In this document: positions 45,478 through 56,700 of the stretch, piece by piece | Layout: every line of letters begins with the position of its first letter | Numbering within the stretch: position 1 is the stretch's first letter | Source of the DNA: Hydractinia symbiolongicarpus | Lineage: Eukaryota; Cnidaria; Hydrozoa; Anthoathecata; Hydractiniidae | Length of the DNA stretch: 60,000 bases | NCBI RefSeq assembly: GCF_029227915.1 | Contig: NC_079882.1 | Location: 14,222,501-14,282,500 of the forward strand | Direction of reading: 5' to 3' | Program-made: the position numbers and the translations under genes | The notes under the pieces: generated by a model | Databases searched by the model: none | What the model saw: only the letters and a program-made list of their open reading frames with translations | Told to the model about the DNA's origin: nothing

Positions 45478-45844
45478 GGAGAGAGAGCCATTGCTCGAAC
45501 GGAGCTATTTTCCTCGTTCCCATAAATATATTAGAGCGTGACAAATTTCCGCGTTTCTCCCTAGTACGTGAAATTTTGATGAAAACGTGGGCGTTTTTGA
45601 CCCACTTACCCAAATATTTTTTATGGTCATTTCTTTAAAAGGTTCCGTGAAAATCTGGCTAATCGAGACCACGCTGTTTCCAGTTGAGATCAGGTCGGCA
45701 TAGAGCTTTTGCCATGGTCACTTTCACTAATATCACGTGACCTTTTCTAAGATACTTAGCGCTTTAAACGGAAATTGTGTTGATAGCCATATTGGCTTGT
45801 TGGTCGCAATGGACAGAAGTTCATTTTCAAGAAACGAAGAAAAG
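45478..45844 (+). promoter_or_regulatory. Promoter/first-exon-like cassette, copy 3
   Basis: Near-identical to 41,794-42,161. Keeps the 12-codon frame (45,809-45,844) with Thr changed to Arg and the following GTATGT. Joined to the minisatellite through ACACTTTCTATATTGATTGC. Confidence 0.45.
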
Positions 45845-46410
45845 GTATGTTTAGCTAGCTGATATATCACTATATTTTTACATGTAATGATCCCCTTCTT
45901 AGCATTTCTCACACCTAAAGCTAGCTAGCATAAAACTGCAGACTTAGCTGCAATAATAATAGAACTTAGATAGCAAACTATGTAACTACCTATAGCTACT
46001 TCTTGTTTGCTCTTTTTATGCTAACTAGCTAGCATAAAAAAAGAGCAAACAGTGCCATATAGCTAGCATAATACACTAGCTACACAGCTAGCATAAAATT
46101 AACTTCTTACATGGGTTAAAACTACCAATGTAGCTAACATAAAATTAGCTATTTTTGCTGGCATAAAATCAGCTACATATCACCATAGAAAAGTTGTTTT
46201 AAACATATTTTCTAACTAGCTAGCTAACTAGCTATATATATACTACACAGTGAGTGAGATAATTCTACTCTTTAGAAATGTCCCATCACATAGATTGTTC
46301 TAGCTACAATCATCCACAAAATTTCTCGTCTCTACTGGCAATTTTATTCCAAAAACCAAGAACTAAAAAGTTTAGAAAGTCGAACGTGGAAAGAAGAACG
46401 TAGCTAGCTA
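45845..46410 (+). repeat. TAGCATAAAA-rich block, copy D, with empty MITE site
   Basis: Near-identical to copies A and B. At 46,394-46,417 it has GAACGTAGCTAGCTAGATAT, the intact version of the site interrupted by the 1.8-kb insertion in the first unit. Confidence 0.85.
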
Positions 46411-46625
46411 GATATTTTGCAGATAGTATGTTCATGAAGGTATGTCACGTGTAATCGTTTACCTTGCTGAGCCACAAAGGTCAGTGTTTAACATGAGGGG
46501 AATGGAGAGCCATATTGGACGATTGTAGTTATATATATATTGTACGCACGTCCAGGAAATGTTTCATCAAATCGAAGATGAAACCGTTTGATCGATTACC
46601 ATGAGGCACATGGGAACTTTGTTTT

Positions 46626-46833
46626 TTATACGATTCATTGTACAATTCAACCGAAAGTGGCATCTAAAATTTTTCGCTTGCGAACCTAGGGAACTCAGTT
46701 CCACGCTCCGCAACACTTTCTATATTGATATACAATTCATTGTACAATTCAACTGAAAGTGGCATCTAAAATTTTTCGCTTGCGAACCTAGGGAACTCAT
46801 TTCCATGCTCCGCAACACTTTCTATATTGATTG
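46626..46833 (+). repeat. Tandem pair of the TTTTTCGCTTGCGAACC unit
   Basis: Two ~100-bp copies head to tail (46,626-46,735; 46,735-46,833), the second with one or two changes. Followed by a diverged cassette (46,838-47,275). Confidence 0.8.
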
Positions 46834-47275
46834 CGGAGCGTAGCGGAGCCCATTTCCTCATTAAATAAGCCAAATATTAAAGAAAAAGGAAGTACGGTGG
46901 AGAGTATATAGGATTTCTATACGATTTCCGCGCCTCGTCCCCCTATACATTAAAAATATCCAAAATTCGGCCGTTTTTGAGTCAGTTTCCCAGCAATTTA
47001 ATATGGTCATTCTTAATTACATTTTTTAGTAAGCGAGACAATATGTTTTTAGCACGGCGATGGAGTTTTTGTTGTTTTTTAACCAAGCGTAAATAGTGCT
47101 GTTTCCAGTTGAGATTAAGTTTGCCTACAATTTTTAGCCACGTGATACACATATTAATTTCACTAATATCACATGACTTTTTCTCGGACACATAGCGCCT
47201 CAAACTCAAACTTTCGTTAATCTAAGCTATATCGCAACTGACGGAAGGGCTTGTTCAAGAAAACGAAGAAAGGGT

Positions 47276-47700
47276 ATGTTTTTAGCTAGCTAGTATATCA
47301 CTATTCCTTTACATGTAATGAACTCTTTCTTATTCTCACTCACACTTAAGGCTAGCTAGCATAAAACTACTGACTGAGCTGGCTGGCATAAAATAGAGCA
47401 ATAGAACAAACATATAACATATACAGCTAGCATAAAAAACTGGCTACAGAGCTAGCATAAATTTAACTACTTAGCTGGCATAAAATTAGCTAATTAGGCT
47501 AGCATAAAATTATCTACATAGCTAGCATAGAAAAATTCTTTTGGACAGATTTTCAATGAGATAGGCCACCTAGCTTATACTTATGACACAGTATATAAGT
47601 GATATAATTCTACTCTGATATTAGGAATGTCCCATTACATAGCTTATTCTAGCGACAATCCACAATCGTCCAATTTTAGACCAAAGTTCAAGGGCAAAAA
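47276..47700 (+). repeat. TAGCATAAAA-rich block, copy E (diverged)
   Basis: Has GGCTAGCTAGCATAAAACTA, several GGCATAAAAT and GCTAGCATAAAAT words and the AGTGATATAATTCTACTCTG end, but no long hairpin. Confidence 0.75.
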
Positions 47701-48292
47701 ATGTTTAGCGAAATCAGCAAAAGTACATACCTATATATAATTCTACAGATACTTCCCTTCCCACTTACGAGGTCAAGTTGGGAACTTTATAACATTGAAT
47801 GTTATAGAGGGGATGAGAGCCATATTTTTGTGAATGATTGTAGCTGTAATGTAGGAACATCACAAAAGAAGCAGTGTAGTAGACATTGCCACGTTATAGA
47901 TCAGGAAATTAACTTTTTTAACCCTGCCGGTGAGCATACACCAGTGTGGATTAAGTGACAAATGGAAATTATTTTTATATTGACATCTATATTTTTTATT
48001 AAGCCATTTTAAATTCTGACAAGTGGTTCTTGTGCAATCGTCAACATGTATTGAAAATCTTTAAATATCTATATATATATCGCATTCATTTTTTGACAGA
48101 AATTATTTCTATATCAAATAACCTTTTTTTACATCAAGAAACTCCAATTATTTGAGCCTGGATCTGTTTTCATTTTGTTTTTATTTTTTGGAAAAATTTG
48201 AGTGCTTGTCTCTTATGAAATTGTTCTTATAAAAATGCGTATATTTTTTTCGATATGCCGTTTTTACTTCCTAAAACAGTGAATAATTTTAT

Positions 48293-48360
48293 GCCCCGTT
48301 GGTCTAATGGCTACGACACTCATGCAAATGAGAGATCCGGGTTCGAATCCTGGACGGGGC
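48293..48360 (+). tRNA. tRNA-like gene 2, shortened anticodon arm
   Basis: 68 nt. Acceptor GCCCCGT/ACGGGGC is fully paired, B box GGTTCGAATCC is canonical, T stem CCGGG/CCTGG has one G-T pair. The anticodon region CTCATGCAAATGAG is again a 14-nt palindrome. Only the two bases that differ within the potential loop and paired changes in the stems distinguish it from gene 1, so folding of acceptor and T arms seems maintained. Confidence 0.5.
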
Positions 48361-48712
48361 TAGGAAACACAATTATGCATCTAACAACGGCCAGGTAATC
48401 CGTTGGTATACCTTATGGAGGGAAAAAACGAGTAAATTCGAGGTTTGGTGGGTTTCCCCCGACCAACATTTCCCCCGTGTTTTTACCCTGATAAGATACA
48501 AAGTCAGGGAGCCAGGGGTCAAAATTGGACGGGCGGCAATTGACTTTGCTTTTATTCAAATACCCCAAATTTAACAAAATTAAATGTTGCCCATCGAACT
48601 TTTAATTGCAGATTAATTTGTATTTTATTTGAAATTCCCGGACTATATATACCTTAGAAATATTGAGTATACGTAATCTTTGATTTGTAGGGGGAGAGTT
48701 TCTATTAAGGTG

Positions 48713-49075
48713 CCTGCCCCTGCCTTGCCGTTGCCTTGCCAGCACTAACCGTGCCTTTGCCTACCCTTCCTATACCTTTTCTGCTGCCTGCCCACTATGC
48801 CCTTGCCTGTGCCTCCCATGCCTTGCCTACCCCTGCCTTGCTGATTCCTCTTCCTGTTCCCTTGCCTGCCTTGCCAGCACTGACCATGCCTTTCTTTACC
48901 TGCCCTTCCTATGCCTTTTCTGGTGCCTGCCTACTAAGTCCTTGCCTGTGCTTCTCATGCTTGTGCCTCCCATGCCTTGCCTACCCCTGCCTTCCTGATT
49001 CCTTTTCCTGTTTCCTTGCCTGCCTTTGCCCTTTCCTTTCCTTGCCGTGCTTAATGCCTTTGCCTTGGCAACCTC
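48713..49075 (+). repeat. TGCCTTGCC minisatellite, copy 2 (longer)
   Basis: Same repeat as 45,244-45,460, expanded. Ends TTGGCAACCTCTCCGCAACA like copy 1, then passes straight into the Helentron-like coding remnant. Confidence 0.85.
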
Positions 49076-49139
49076 TCCGCAACACTTTCTATACTGGTTT
49101 TTCGCCACATCTATTATCCTGCCATTCCAGAAGAGCATT

Positions 49140-49590
49140 TTCGCTTCAGAGTACAAAGTTTTGACGGCAAGGAATACATATGTGCAACATGCCATTCAAA
49201 ACTTACAAAAGGAAAAATTCCTTCCCAGGCTGTATCTAATAATCTCCAAATGTTTGATCTCCCAGAATCAATGAGCACATTACGACGATTTAAAAAAATT
49301 ATTATATCTAAAAGAATTTTATTTAAACGAATTGCAATAATGCCTAAAGGTCAGTGTCCTAAAATAAAAGGTGCAATATGTAATGTTCCAATAAAAGCCA
49401 ATGAAATAAGCAATGTCTTACCAAGAGGAATGGATAATAATGGTGTAGTGCAAGTTGCGTTAAGGAAAAAACTGAATTTCAAATCTAACGTTTATTTAGA
49501 ATCCGTAAGGCCAGATGTTATTCGGGAAGTTCTTTGTTATCTGAAACTGGTTAACCCTTTTTATTCACATAATCTATCTATGTTGCATTA
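49140..49590 (+). pseudogene. Helitron N-terminal (DUF6570-like) fragment
   Basis: One frame reads GKEYICATCHSKLTKGKIPS (C-x2-C ... knuckle), NLQMFDLPESMSTLRRFKKI, then GAICNVPIKANEISNVLPRG and YLESVRPDVIREVLCYLKLV. This order (treble-clef-like cysteines, L-x-x-L-R-R helix, VNVP box, VRP box) is what I recall of the region preceding the Helitron replication initiator domain. Ends abruptly near 49,590 at the deletion junction. Confidence 0.6.
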
Positions 49591-49705
49591 AGTCGAGTCA
49601 CAAGTTTAGACGGTTTATACCTAACGGGTACATTTGCTAAATCAACTATTAAGTCAGACACACGAGCAACAGAGCAATACAATTACATGCAAGAACATTC
49701 AAAAT
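49583..49705 (+). pseudogene. Pif1-type helicase C-terminal fragment
   Basis: Reads ALSRVTSLDGLYLTGTFAKS, the conserved last motif of Helitron/Pif1 helicases (V-A-L-S-R), in a frame different from the preceding fragment. The absence of everything between the two marks a large deletion. Confidence 0.65.
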
Positions 49706-50134
49706 TGACACAAAAAGAAACTGGTGTAATTAGCGAAAATTCTATTATGGTCACTTTGCTTAATACAAGATCCCACAACAAGCATAAAAACGATATTAAA
49801 TCCGACCGCGTTCTCATGGAAAGTGATTTATTATGCCTAACGGAAACTCAGATACCACTGAACTCACATTGCGACTCAAAACTAGATTACTTTATTTAAT
49901 TCCAAACAACAATGTGGACAAATTTTCTAGTCTATTAGTTGGTCATAACGAAACTATACAGTTGAACTCATGTAATTCAAATTCTCAAGGGACCGAGAAT
50001 TTTGGTCGAATTACATGAGTTTCGAACTAGATGAGTTTTCATATTTTTGACCTAATTCGATGAAAAAAGTCTTTCCCAGGTTTACTTTCGAACTATTTTT
50101 TGTATTTTCGAGTTAGAATAATGAAATACTAAAT

Positions 50135-50820
50135 TCATAATTTTTCGAAAAAGTCTTTGATTGTTGATTGTTTCATTTTCTGCTCTCGTTTCTTGGAAAT
50201 CTCTTCGGAGATCTTCTGAATCAATGGGATGACGTTCGATGATTCGAAAAGGGTCATCTTTTTGAGAGTCTCGATTGCGTCGTCAATCTCATTTTGCGAT
50301 GGGGGTGGAATTGGTTCATCATCAGGACACTCTGCACTTTCGTCGTCTGAAGAGCCGTCATCGATGACTTCTACTTCCGGATTTTTATACATATCCACGA
50401 TTTCTTTGACAGACAATGGGCGTGATTCATTAGTAACAACGTTGAAATCTATATCAATGAACGATTCGACATCCAGATCGTCAGGTGCAATGTCAGGTCT
50501 AATCTTTCGTAATCGGTCTAGATCTTGATTCAAATCTTCTACAACATTCGTTTCATCATTTTCGTCGTCTGAATCGCTCTTGTCACTTTCCGTATCTTTG
50601 AAAGGATCGTCATTCTCATCCATAGCACCATTCCTTGCAACCTCCCAGATTCCTGATTTTCGAAAGCAATTTACGATTGTTTCACTCGACACACCATCCC
50701 AAGCCGTCTTGAGCATTATCATGGCTTCAAGAATTGATGTTTTCGGTAGTTCAGCCTTCTTATCTAACGCTCTCAAGATCCTTCGAATTACCAGTGATCG
50801 GTATTTTGCCTTCAAAGACC
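50135..50820 (-). CDS. Tigger-type transposase C-terminal fragment with acidic tail
   Basis: Minus-strand frame, about 228 codons after a TTTTGTTCAG acceptor-like sequence. Starts RSLKAKYRSLVIRRILRALD, then ILEAMIMLKTAWDGVSSETI and VNCFRKSGIW, which match the region after the DDE triad in Tigger/pogo (DDE_1) transposases. The rest is acidic (DDDENDE-type runs) and ends in a basic, coiled EEISKKREQKMKQS. Catalytic acids are absent. Could be the last exon of a longer gene whose other exons were lost. Confidence 0.65.
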
Positions 50821-50966
50821 TGAACAAAAAAAAATGAAAGTCTATTAGAATAAATTAAGATCCATTGTTTGAGATAGCTCTGGGAATTATAATTCGATAA
50901 ATTGGAAACAATTGTTTTTTCTTCGAATCATTACATTTCTTTCCTTCTAAGAAAATAAAATTACAT

Positions 50967-51314
50967 TCACAAGGGGCATGAATTCAACTCTCTCTTAAGA
51001 ATGTCTAAGTATTTTTCTTCTCCTTCAAATGTAATCGTGCATGGTATTTGTAAGCCTTCTCCATCTTCTAGGTTGACTCTTTTTCCAGTGACAGAAATAT
51101 TAGCAGCATTAGTTGATTTAGATCGTAAAAAGTAAAAGATTGTTTTCGCATATCGACCAGTTTTTCCTTTTTTTAAATGACCAATAACTTTGTCGTCTTT
51201 TCTCACAGCAACTGCATATTTATCTATTTCGTTCTCAGGTTCAGGACGCGTTTGTAAAGATTCACCAATAACTGGTGTCCATTCATTCATATAGGCGTGA
51301 TACCCTTTAACCAT
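50967..51314 (-). CDS. HIRAN-like domain protein inside the Tigger-type element
   Basis: 115 codons from ATG at 51,314 (MVKGYHAYMNEWTPVIGESL). Then RPEPENEIDKYAVAVRKDDK, VIGHLKKG, VTGKRVNLEDGEGLQIPCTI. This V-x-G-x-x-x-Y ... N-x-x-D-x-x-A-V-x-V ... V-G-H-L pattern is HIRAN-like; HIRAN domains bind 3' DNA ends in HLTF/Rad5-type proteins. It lies upstream, in transcription order, of the transposase fragment. Related to the remnant at 10,790-11,105. Confidence 0.6.
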   Translation of the reverse strand: MVKGYHAYMNEWTPVIGESLQTRPEPENEIDKYAVAVRKDDKVIGHLKKGKTGRYAKTIFYFLRSKSTNAANISVTGKRVNLEDGEGLQIPCTITFEGEEKYLDILKRELNSCPL

Positions 51315-52175
51315 TGAAAAAAAAACATTCGATTGCAAATTATCGAGTTGGTAAGCTTTAAAAACTCAAAAAATTCGAAAATTCGAATTACATGATTAAA
51401 ATTTCTTGGTGGGACCGGAAAATCTGTTCGATTTACATGATTTTTCGAATTACATGGGTTCGAATTATAGGAGTTTTCTTGTAAGGTTTTCAAGGTAAAT
51501 TCTGAAGGGATCACAGAATCTGTTCAAATTAAGTGAGTTTTCGAATTATAGGAGTTCGAATTACATGAGTTCAACTGTACAATTGTTTGATATTGTAAAA
51601 ATTCCTGGTGTTATTTTTTAGAATGACAAAAAGAACGTTTCACGAAAACGCTATTAATGTTTTGCTTCTATATCGTAAAAATTCCCTCAATAGAGATGAG
51701 TCATTATACCTTATTCAATATTTTTTGGGAAATGAAACTGTTGATATTATACTCGGAGATTTTAATGTGAATGCATTTAGCGATGAAAACTATTTCCTTG
51801 ATTTTCTTACTGGATATAAACAAGTCGTAACCTCGCCAACTCATATATCAGGTTCACTTATTGACCATGTCTATATCCGTGAGAATGTTTTAAATACTCT
51901 TAATGTCGAGACCTTCGTTAAAACTGTGTATTTCAGTGATCACGATGCAATCAGGCTTAAACTCTCTCTCTCTGATTTGAAAAAACAACCTATGGAACAT
52001 AAAATCTTTACAGACGACTTCAAACAACTTTCTTCTTCGTGTTTTTAACCTCCTTTATTTTTTTTTGGCATTTTAAACTTTTAAATTAATACTGTCCTCG
52101 ATCGCAACGCATATAATTGCTTTCCAACATGTTTGCTTAAGGCGGAAATCTTCAAGCCACAAGGCTTCTTGTTTT

Positions 52176-53739
52176 AATTGTTTCCCATGAGTTTTTGAAA
52201 TTCGTTCCAGCAGATTCTGTGGCTTCTAGTGCGGGTATTTTTACGTAAAAAAAGTACTGTTTTGTTGTAAGGTCATCTACGAAATCGTTAACCTTAGGAC
52301 CAACTTTTGCAGCTTGGAAAACTCGATGCATTACATATCTTTCGGAATACTGCTTTTCTTGCAAATTTTGAAAAGAAATATCCCACGCACATCAAATACT
52401 CGCGCAGTCTATTCGCAAAAAAAAAAAAAAAATGTTTTTGCGCAACGAATTGTTCTGCAGAGCGTTCATTTTCCTACCTCGTCCCAGGGTTCTTCTACGC
52501 TATGATATTCAATTTTGATGTATTTCGGAAGATGATAGCGCCAAAGAAACAAGAAGCGCTAGGGACAAAGTACTGGATAGTTTGATTTTGCTTGCAACTT
52601 GCGAAATGCTTCGCAACCTTTTTTTTTATTTCTAGTTCCAGGTTGCTTTATGTTCCGCATTTCTCCAGTGCAAGTGCGACATGATAATAAAAAAATTCGA
52701 CCTACCAATCGACTCTTGGAACTTATGTTTTCCTAGTAAACAGTAAGCGTCCCGAACTTTATCTAAACTAACCTCGTTTTCATGCAATGTTTTGATTTTT
52801 CGCTACCACGGCTGATCATGAAAAGGCGATATTGAAATAAGTCTATTGCCTAAATTTTAGTTCTATCAACGTTTAAGATATTCCCTTTATTTTGTATACG
52901 TTTTCACATTTCACCTAGCTACAAACAGAGATTACCAGGCGGCATCCTGCTAAAGCCAGCTAGCTGTAGCTAGCATTATTTATTCTTATTATTTTAAAGT
53001 TTGGTATATTATTAATTTTTATATTGGGGTTGTAGCTCTCTAGCTACCTCTGTCTAAAGAGTAGAATTAGCCAAACGCAGTTTAGCTAGCTAGAACAAAA
53101 TTCTTAATCAATATTTCTTATGCTAAACACAGTTGTAGGTCACGGGTGATTCAAACGGCCGTACAATGGAATTTAAGCGCATTTGCCGGGAGTCTGGGGC
53201 GAGCTTCCAAAATTTTGTAACAAAGTTGCTGATAAAGGCACAACTTCTAATGTCGATAACAGAAATTTTACTCTCGCGTGGCCTTATGTAAATCTATTTA
53301 ACTAGCATCTAAGGTCTTCAGATGCTGTGGAAAAAATCAAAAAACAATTTTGTTGTCGTTTCCAAGCGCAACAAACGTAAATAAGACGAGACGGTAAATG
53401 TCGAGTCAAAAAGTGACCTAGCTAACAGGTCGGCTATAACGTTATATAGAGTTTTTCACCTAATCAAACTTATATGTTACGAAAGCCCAAGGATTATACT
53501 TTCTATTTTTTAAAGTTCCATACTGCTTTCAGTTTTTTTCTGAAAAATATTTGTCATCAAAGTTGAACAAAATTCAAATTTTTAAAATGGTGGCACAGAC
53601 AGGAAAAAAAGCTTATGGTCATGAAATGTGAAACTTTATGTTTGCAAAAAGCTTTTGACTAAGTTAAAAAATATAATTGGAAAGGCAACGATTAAACTGG
53701 TTACATAATATTATTTTTTAGAATAATTATAGCTATAGA
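52176..53739. other. No gene recognised; upstream of the RAG1-like gene
   Basis: AT-rich with AGCTAGC words near 52,960 and 53,090. An upstream non-coding exon or promoter of the next gene could lie here, but nothing specific is seen. Confidence 0.35.
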
Positions 53740-56700
53740 ATGGCAGAACATACAGATCTAACCAAACTTTGTCGCATATGTGGAAATATTTTGAATGGAA
53801 GAGTTTCCTATCTTGTAAAGGAAAACCTTTCTGGCCTTCAGTCAGCATTTCAGGAGGACTTTGAGCAAGATGTAAACAAAATACATCCACCAAAATTTTG
53901 TAATAAATGTTACTGCACAATGCAAAATTGTAATTTGCGGGGCACAAAAACATCAAAATGCCCAGTAAGATGGAAAGAAGGCAGTGCATCAAATTTCTCG
54001 AAAATTAAATCTAAAGGGGGACGGCCTATAAAATCTAAAAAAGGTGGAAGGCCGAAAAAAACCATTGAGCCAGAATTGATGACACCCAACGACATTTTAA
54101 AGCTAAGTCCGTCTAAGCCTGTACCGACAATTATTGAAAAATGCATGACACATTTGGTTGGTATCAAAATTAAACAGTCAAAACTACCGAATCAAACAAT
54201 TCAATTTGCTACAAAAGGACCACAGGTATATAAATAAACATTTAGAATATACATATTTTTCTGCATTTACCTGAAAATTATTCATATTTCTACTATATAT
54301 ATATATATTATATATCTAACAAAGACTAAAAATAAAAAACATTTCTTTATTTTAGCCAATAACGGTTACACCGATCAGCATGCCAAGAAAGTTATCAAAT
54401 GAAAGTAGTAAAAGAAGCTTATCTGATCGGAGCAAAACAGCTAAAAATATAATCAACATGATTTCAGGAAATTCAAATGATGCATTTGTGAAACAAACAG
54501 CTGCGATCATGAAAAAATGTGACAAGGAGCAGCGAAAACAAATAATCGCAGAAATCCATCATGTCTCCATTCCAGCTGAGACTGCTGCCGCCATGAAAGC
54601 CACCTTGAATTTGCCATGGAACCTTATGCGAAATATTTCCCGATGGCTTGCCACTTTTGACATCAAACTTGCATCTGAAAAAACAACAAGACAGGTTGCA
54701 GACAAGTGGATAGGGAAAGGGCTTGTTGCTGAGCTAGCTCCTCTAACTCGAAAATTTAGTAGTAGTAATAAGCAGCTTGTTGTAGATCCCAAGCCTTGGG
54801 TATACCTTTACAATGTTGTAGGTCATATATTAAACCGGTTAACAGAACTGAGTAAAAATAATCAATTAGTTCATCACTCATTTATACCGGATGATGAAAT
54901 ACATGTTAAAATTGGTGGTGACCATGGTGATAACAGTTTCAAAATGAGCTATCAAGTGGCAAATATTAGAAACCCTAATCGCAAAGAAAATACGACCATC
55001 TTCAGCATATTTGAGGCAAAGGATTCCGTGACAAATTTAAGAATCTGCTTAGAAAGATTTAAACCACAAATTAGGATTCTACAAAAACAGAAGTGGAATA
55101 ATTTGAAGATCCGTCTCTTTATGTATGGAGATTACGAGTATTTATGTGCTATGTATGGAATTAGTGGGGCAAATGGTAATGACATGTTTTATTAAATTAA
55201 AATAAATATCAAATTTCACATTAAGGAAAAACAAAAATAGCTTCAAAAGTTCCTTCTTTGGGCACATATCACTTCAGATTCCTTAAAAAAATTATGTGTA
55301 TATTATATATCAATAATACAATGTGTCTTATATAAAATAAAATCTATCTATAAAATTACCTTAGTGTTTTAAATTTTACAGGCCGTCACTGTTGTCTCTG
55401 GTGCAGCATAAAGACTGACCAACTTTGCATCCCAAAATTTATTCGTGGATCTTTTCCAAAACGTAGCTTGGACAGTTTGAACACAAACCTGCAGCGATTT
55501 CGTGACAATGGATCGTTAGTGAAAAACGCCAAACACTATCAAAATGTGATACATGATTGCTTCTTTAACATCCCCCTAGAACAAGTAAGTATAATGTACT
55601 TCGTGCAATGTTATGAAAATTCAGCAAACCTATTTTTTATTACTTTTTATATAGGTGGCTATACCAGGGCTCCACCTAACACTTGGGATATATTTAAAAA
55701 TGTTCAACAACTTGGAAAGCTACTGTCAAGAAGTTGATTTAAGAATTGCCACAATTCATGCTCAAACTACTGATGGTGAAATTAATATTAAATTTGCAGA
55801 GTTTATGGCAAATATGAGAATTTTAATGTATGTACACCTTACTAGATTTTTATTATTATTACTACTTCCAATCATATCTTGGGCTGCATTTCTTTATAAC
55901 ATATCTATATATATATATGTATATATATATGTATATATTTAGCAATTTACAAAATGAGTCAAAAGAATTGGAGGACGAGTATGATAACCAGCAGGAACAT
56001 ATGAACTGGATGGTTATATCTAAACAAATTACCAAGGATGAGTTTGAAAAAAACTACAAACCAGAGTTGGATAACTTAGAATTTGAACTGAAGGAGAAAC
56101 ATAGAAGCATAAAAGCATTCAAAGAAAAGTACCAATTGGAAATTGGATCTGGTCCTTGCGTATCATCCCTAGACGATACACTGCAGGAGCTTGGTGTTGA
56201 GAGGCAGGCGTACCACGGAAAAAGCTTTATTGGCAACCATTGTCATAAAATGCTCAAGGTTAGATTTATTTTTGCAATTTATAAAAATTTTCGTTTACTT
56301 TATCTTGTTTCAATACAATGCTATACAATTTGTATTGAAACAAGATAAAGTAAACGAAAAATATGAAATTGTATTATGCATAAGTATAATTTCACAAATT
56401 GGTTTACAACAAACAGTAGACAATATTATAGGATGGCAACATAAAGTATTTATGTGATCGTATTCCTGAAATTGTACAGAATCAATGTGATGATCAAGTT
56501 TTATATCTGGAGTGTCAAGAAACATGCAAGAAGTTTGAACAACTGTTCAAGCTGTATGGTTCGTGTCACTCAATATTCAATTCTTCATGTATTATGACCC
56601 AAGAAATGTTATCAAATTTAGGTAAAATATGCAAGTTTGATTTTTATGAAATGCTTAAAAGTAGAAAAGTCAATTTATAAAATTTGTTTAACCAACTTTT

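Larger units (their letters stand above)
49960..51577 (-). mobile_element. pogo/Tigger-type element inserted in the Helentron
   Basis: Ends CAGTTGAACTCATGTAATTC and, reversed, CAGTTGAACTCATGTAATTC are identical 20-bp TIRs flanked by TA (49,958-49,959; 51,578-51,579). CAGTTGAA-type ends and TA duplication fit pogo/Tigger. Further inverted words (CTCATGTAATTCGAA) extend inward. 1,618 bp, with two minus-strand frames but no HTH or DDE domain, so non-autonomous as written. Younger than the Helentron copy it splits. Confidence 0.8.
49690..52048 (+). pseudogene. Helentron endonuclease domain, split by a transposon
   Basis: First part 49,690-49,959 (MVTLLNTRSHNKHKNDI, DLLCLTETQIP), second part 51,580-52,048 (VDIILGDFNVNAF, SGSLIDHVYIREN, FSDHDAIRLKLSL). 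The L-C-L-T-E-T, G-D-F-N and S-D-H boxes are the metal-binding motifs of the AP-endonuclease-like fold. The two halves are separated exactly by the TA-flanked Tigger-type element. Confidence 0.7.
49130..52175 (+). mobile_element. Helentron-like Helitron remnant, internally deleted
   Basis: Plus-strand order: DUF6570-like N-terminal region, last part of a Pif1-type helicase, endonuclease/exonuclease/phosphatase domain, then a 3' end with GCGGAAAT, a short hairpin AAGCC-ACAA-GGCTT (52,154-52,167) and CTTGTTTT. Helitrons with a C-terminal endonuclease are the Helentron group. The HUH Rep nuclease and most of the helicase are missing, so it cannot move by itself. Interrupted by a TA-flanked element at 49,960-51,577. 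The 5' limit is uncertain. Confidence 0.65.

Noticed and set aside
45267-45525. Pro/Leu/Cys-rich open frames over the TGCC repeats (also 48,736-49,164)
   Set aside because: They are translations of a low-complexity C/T repeat; several frames are open at once and none has a motif.
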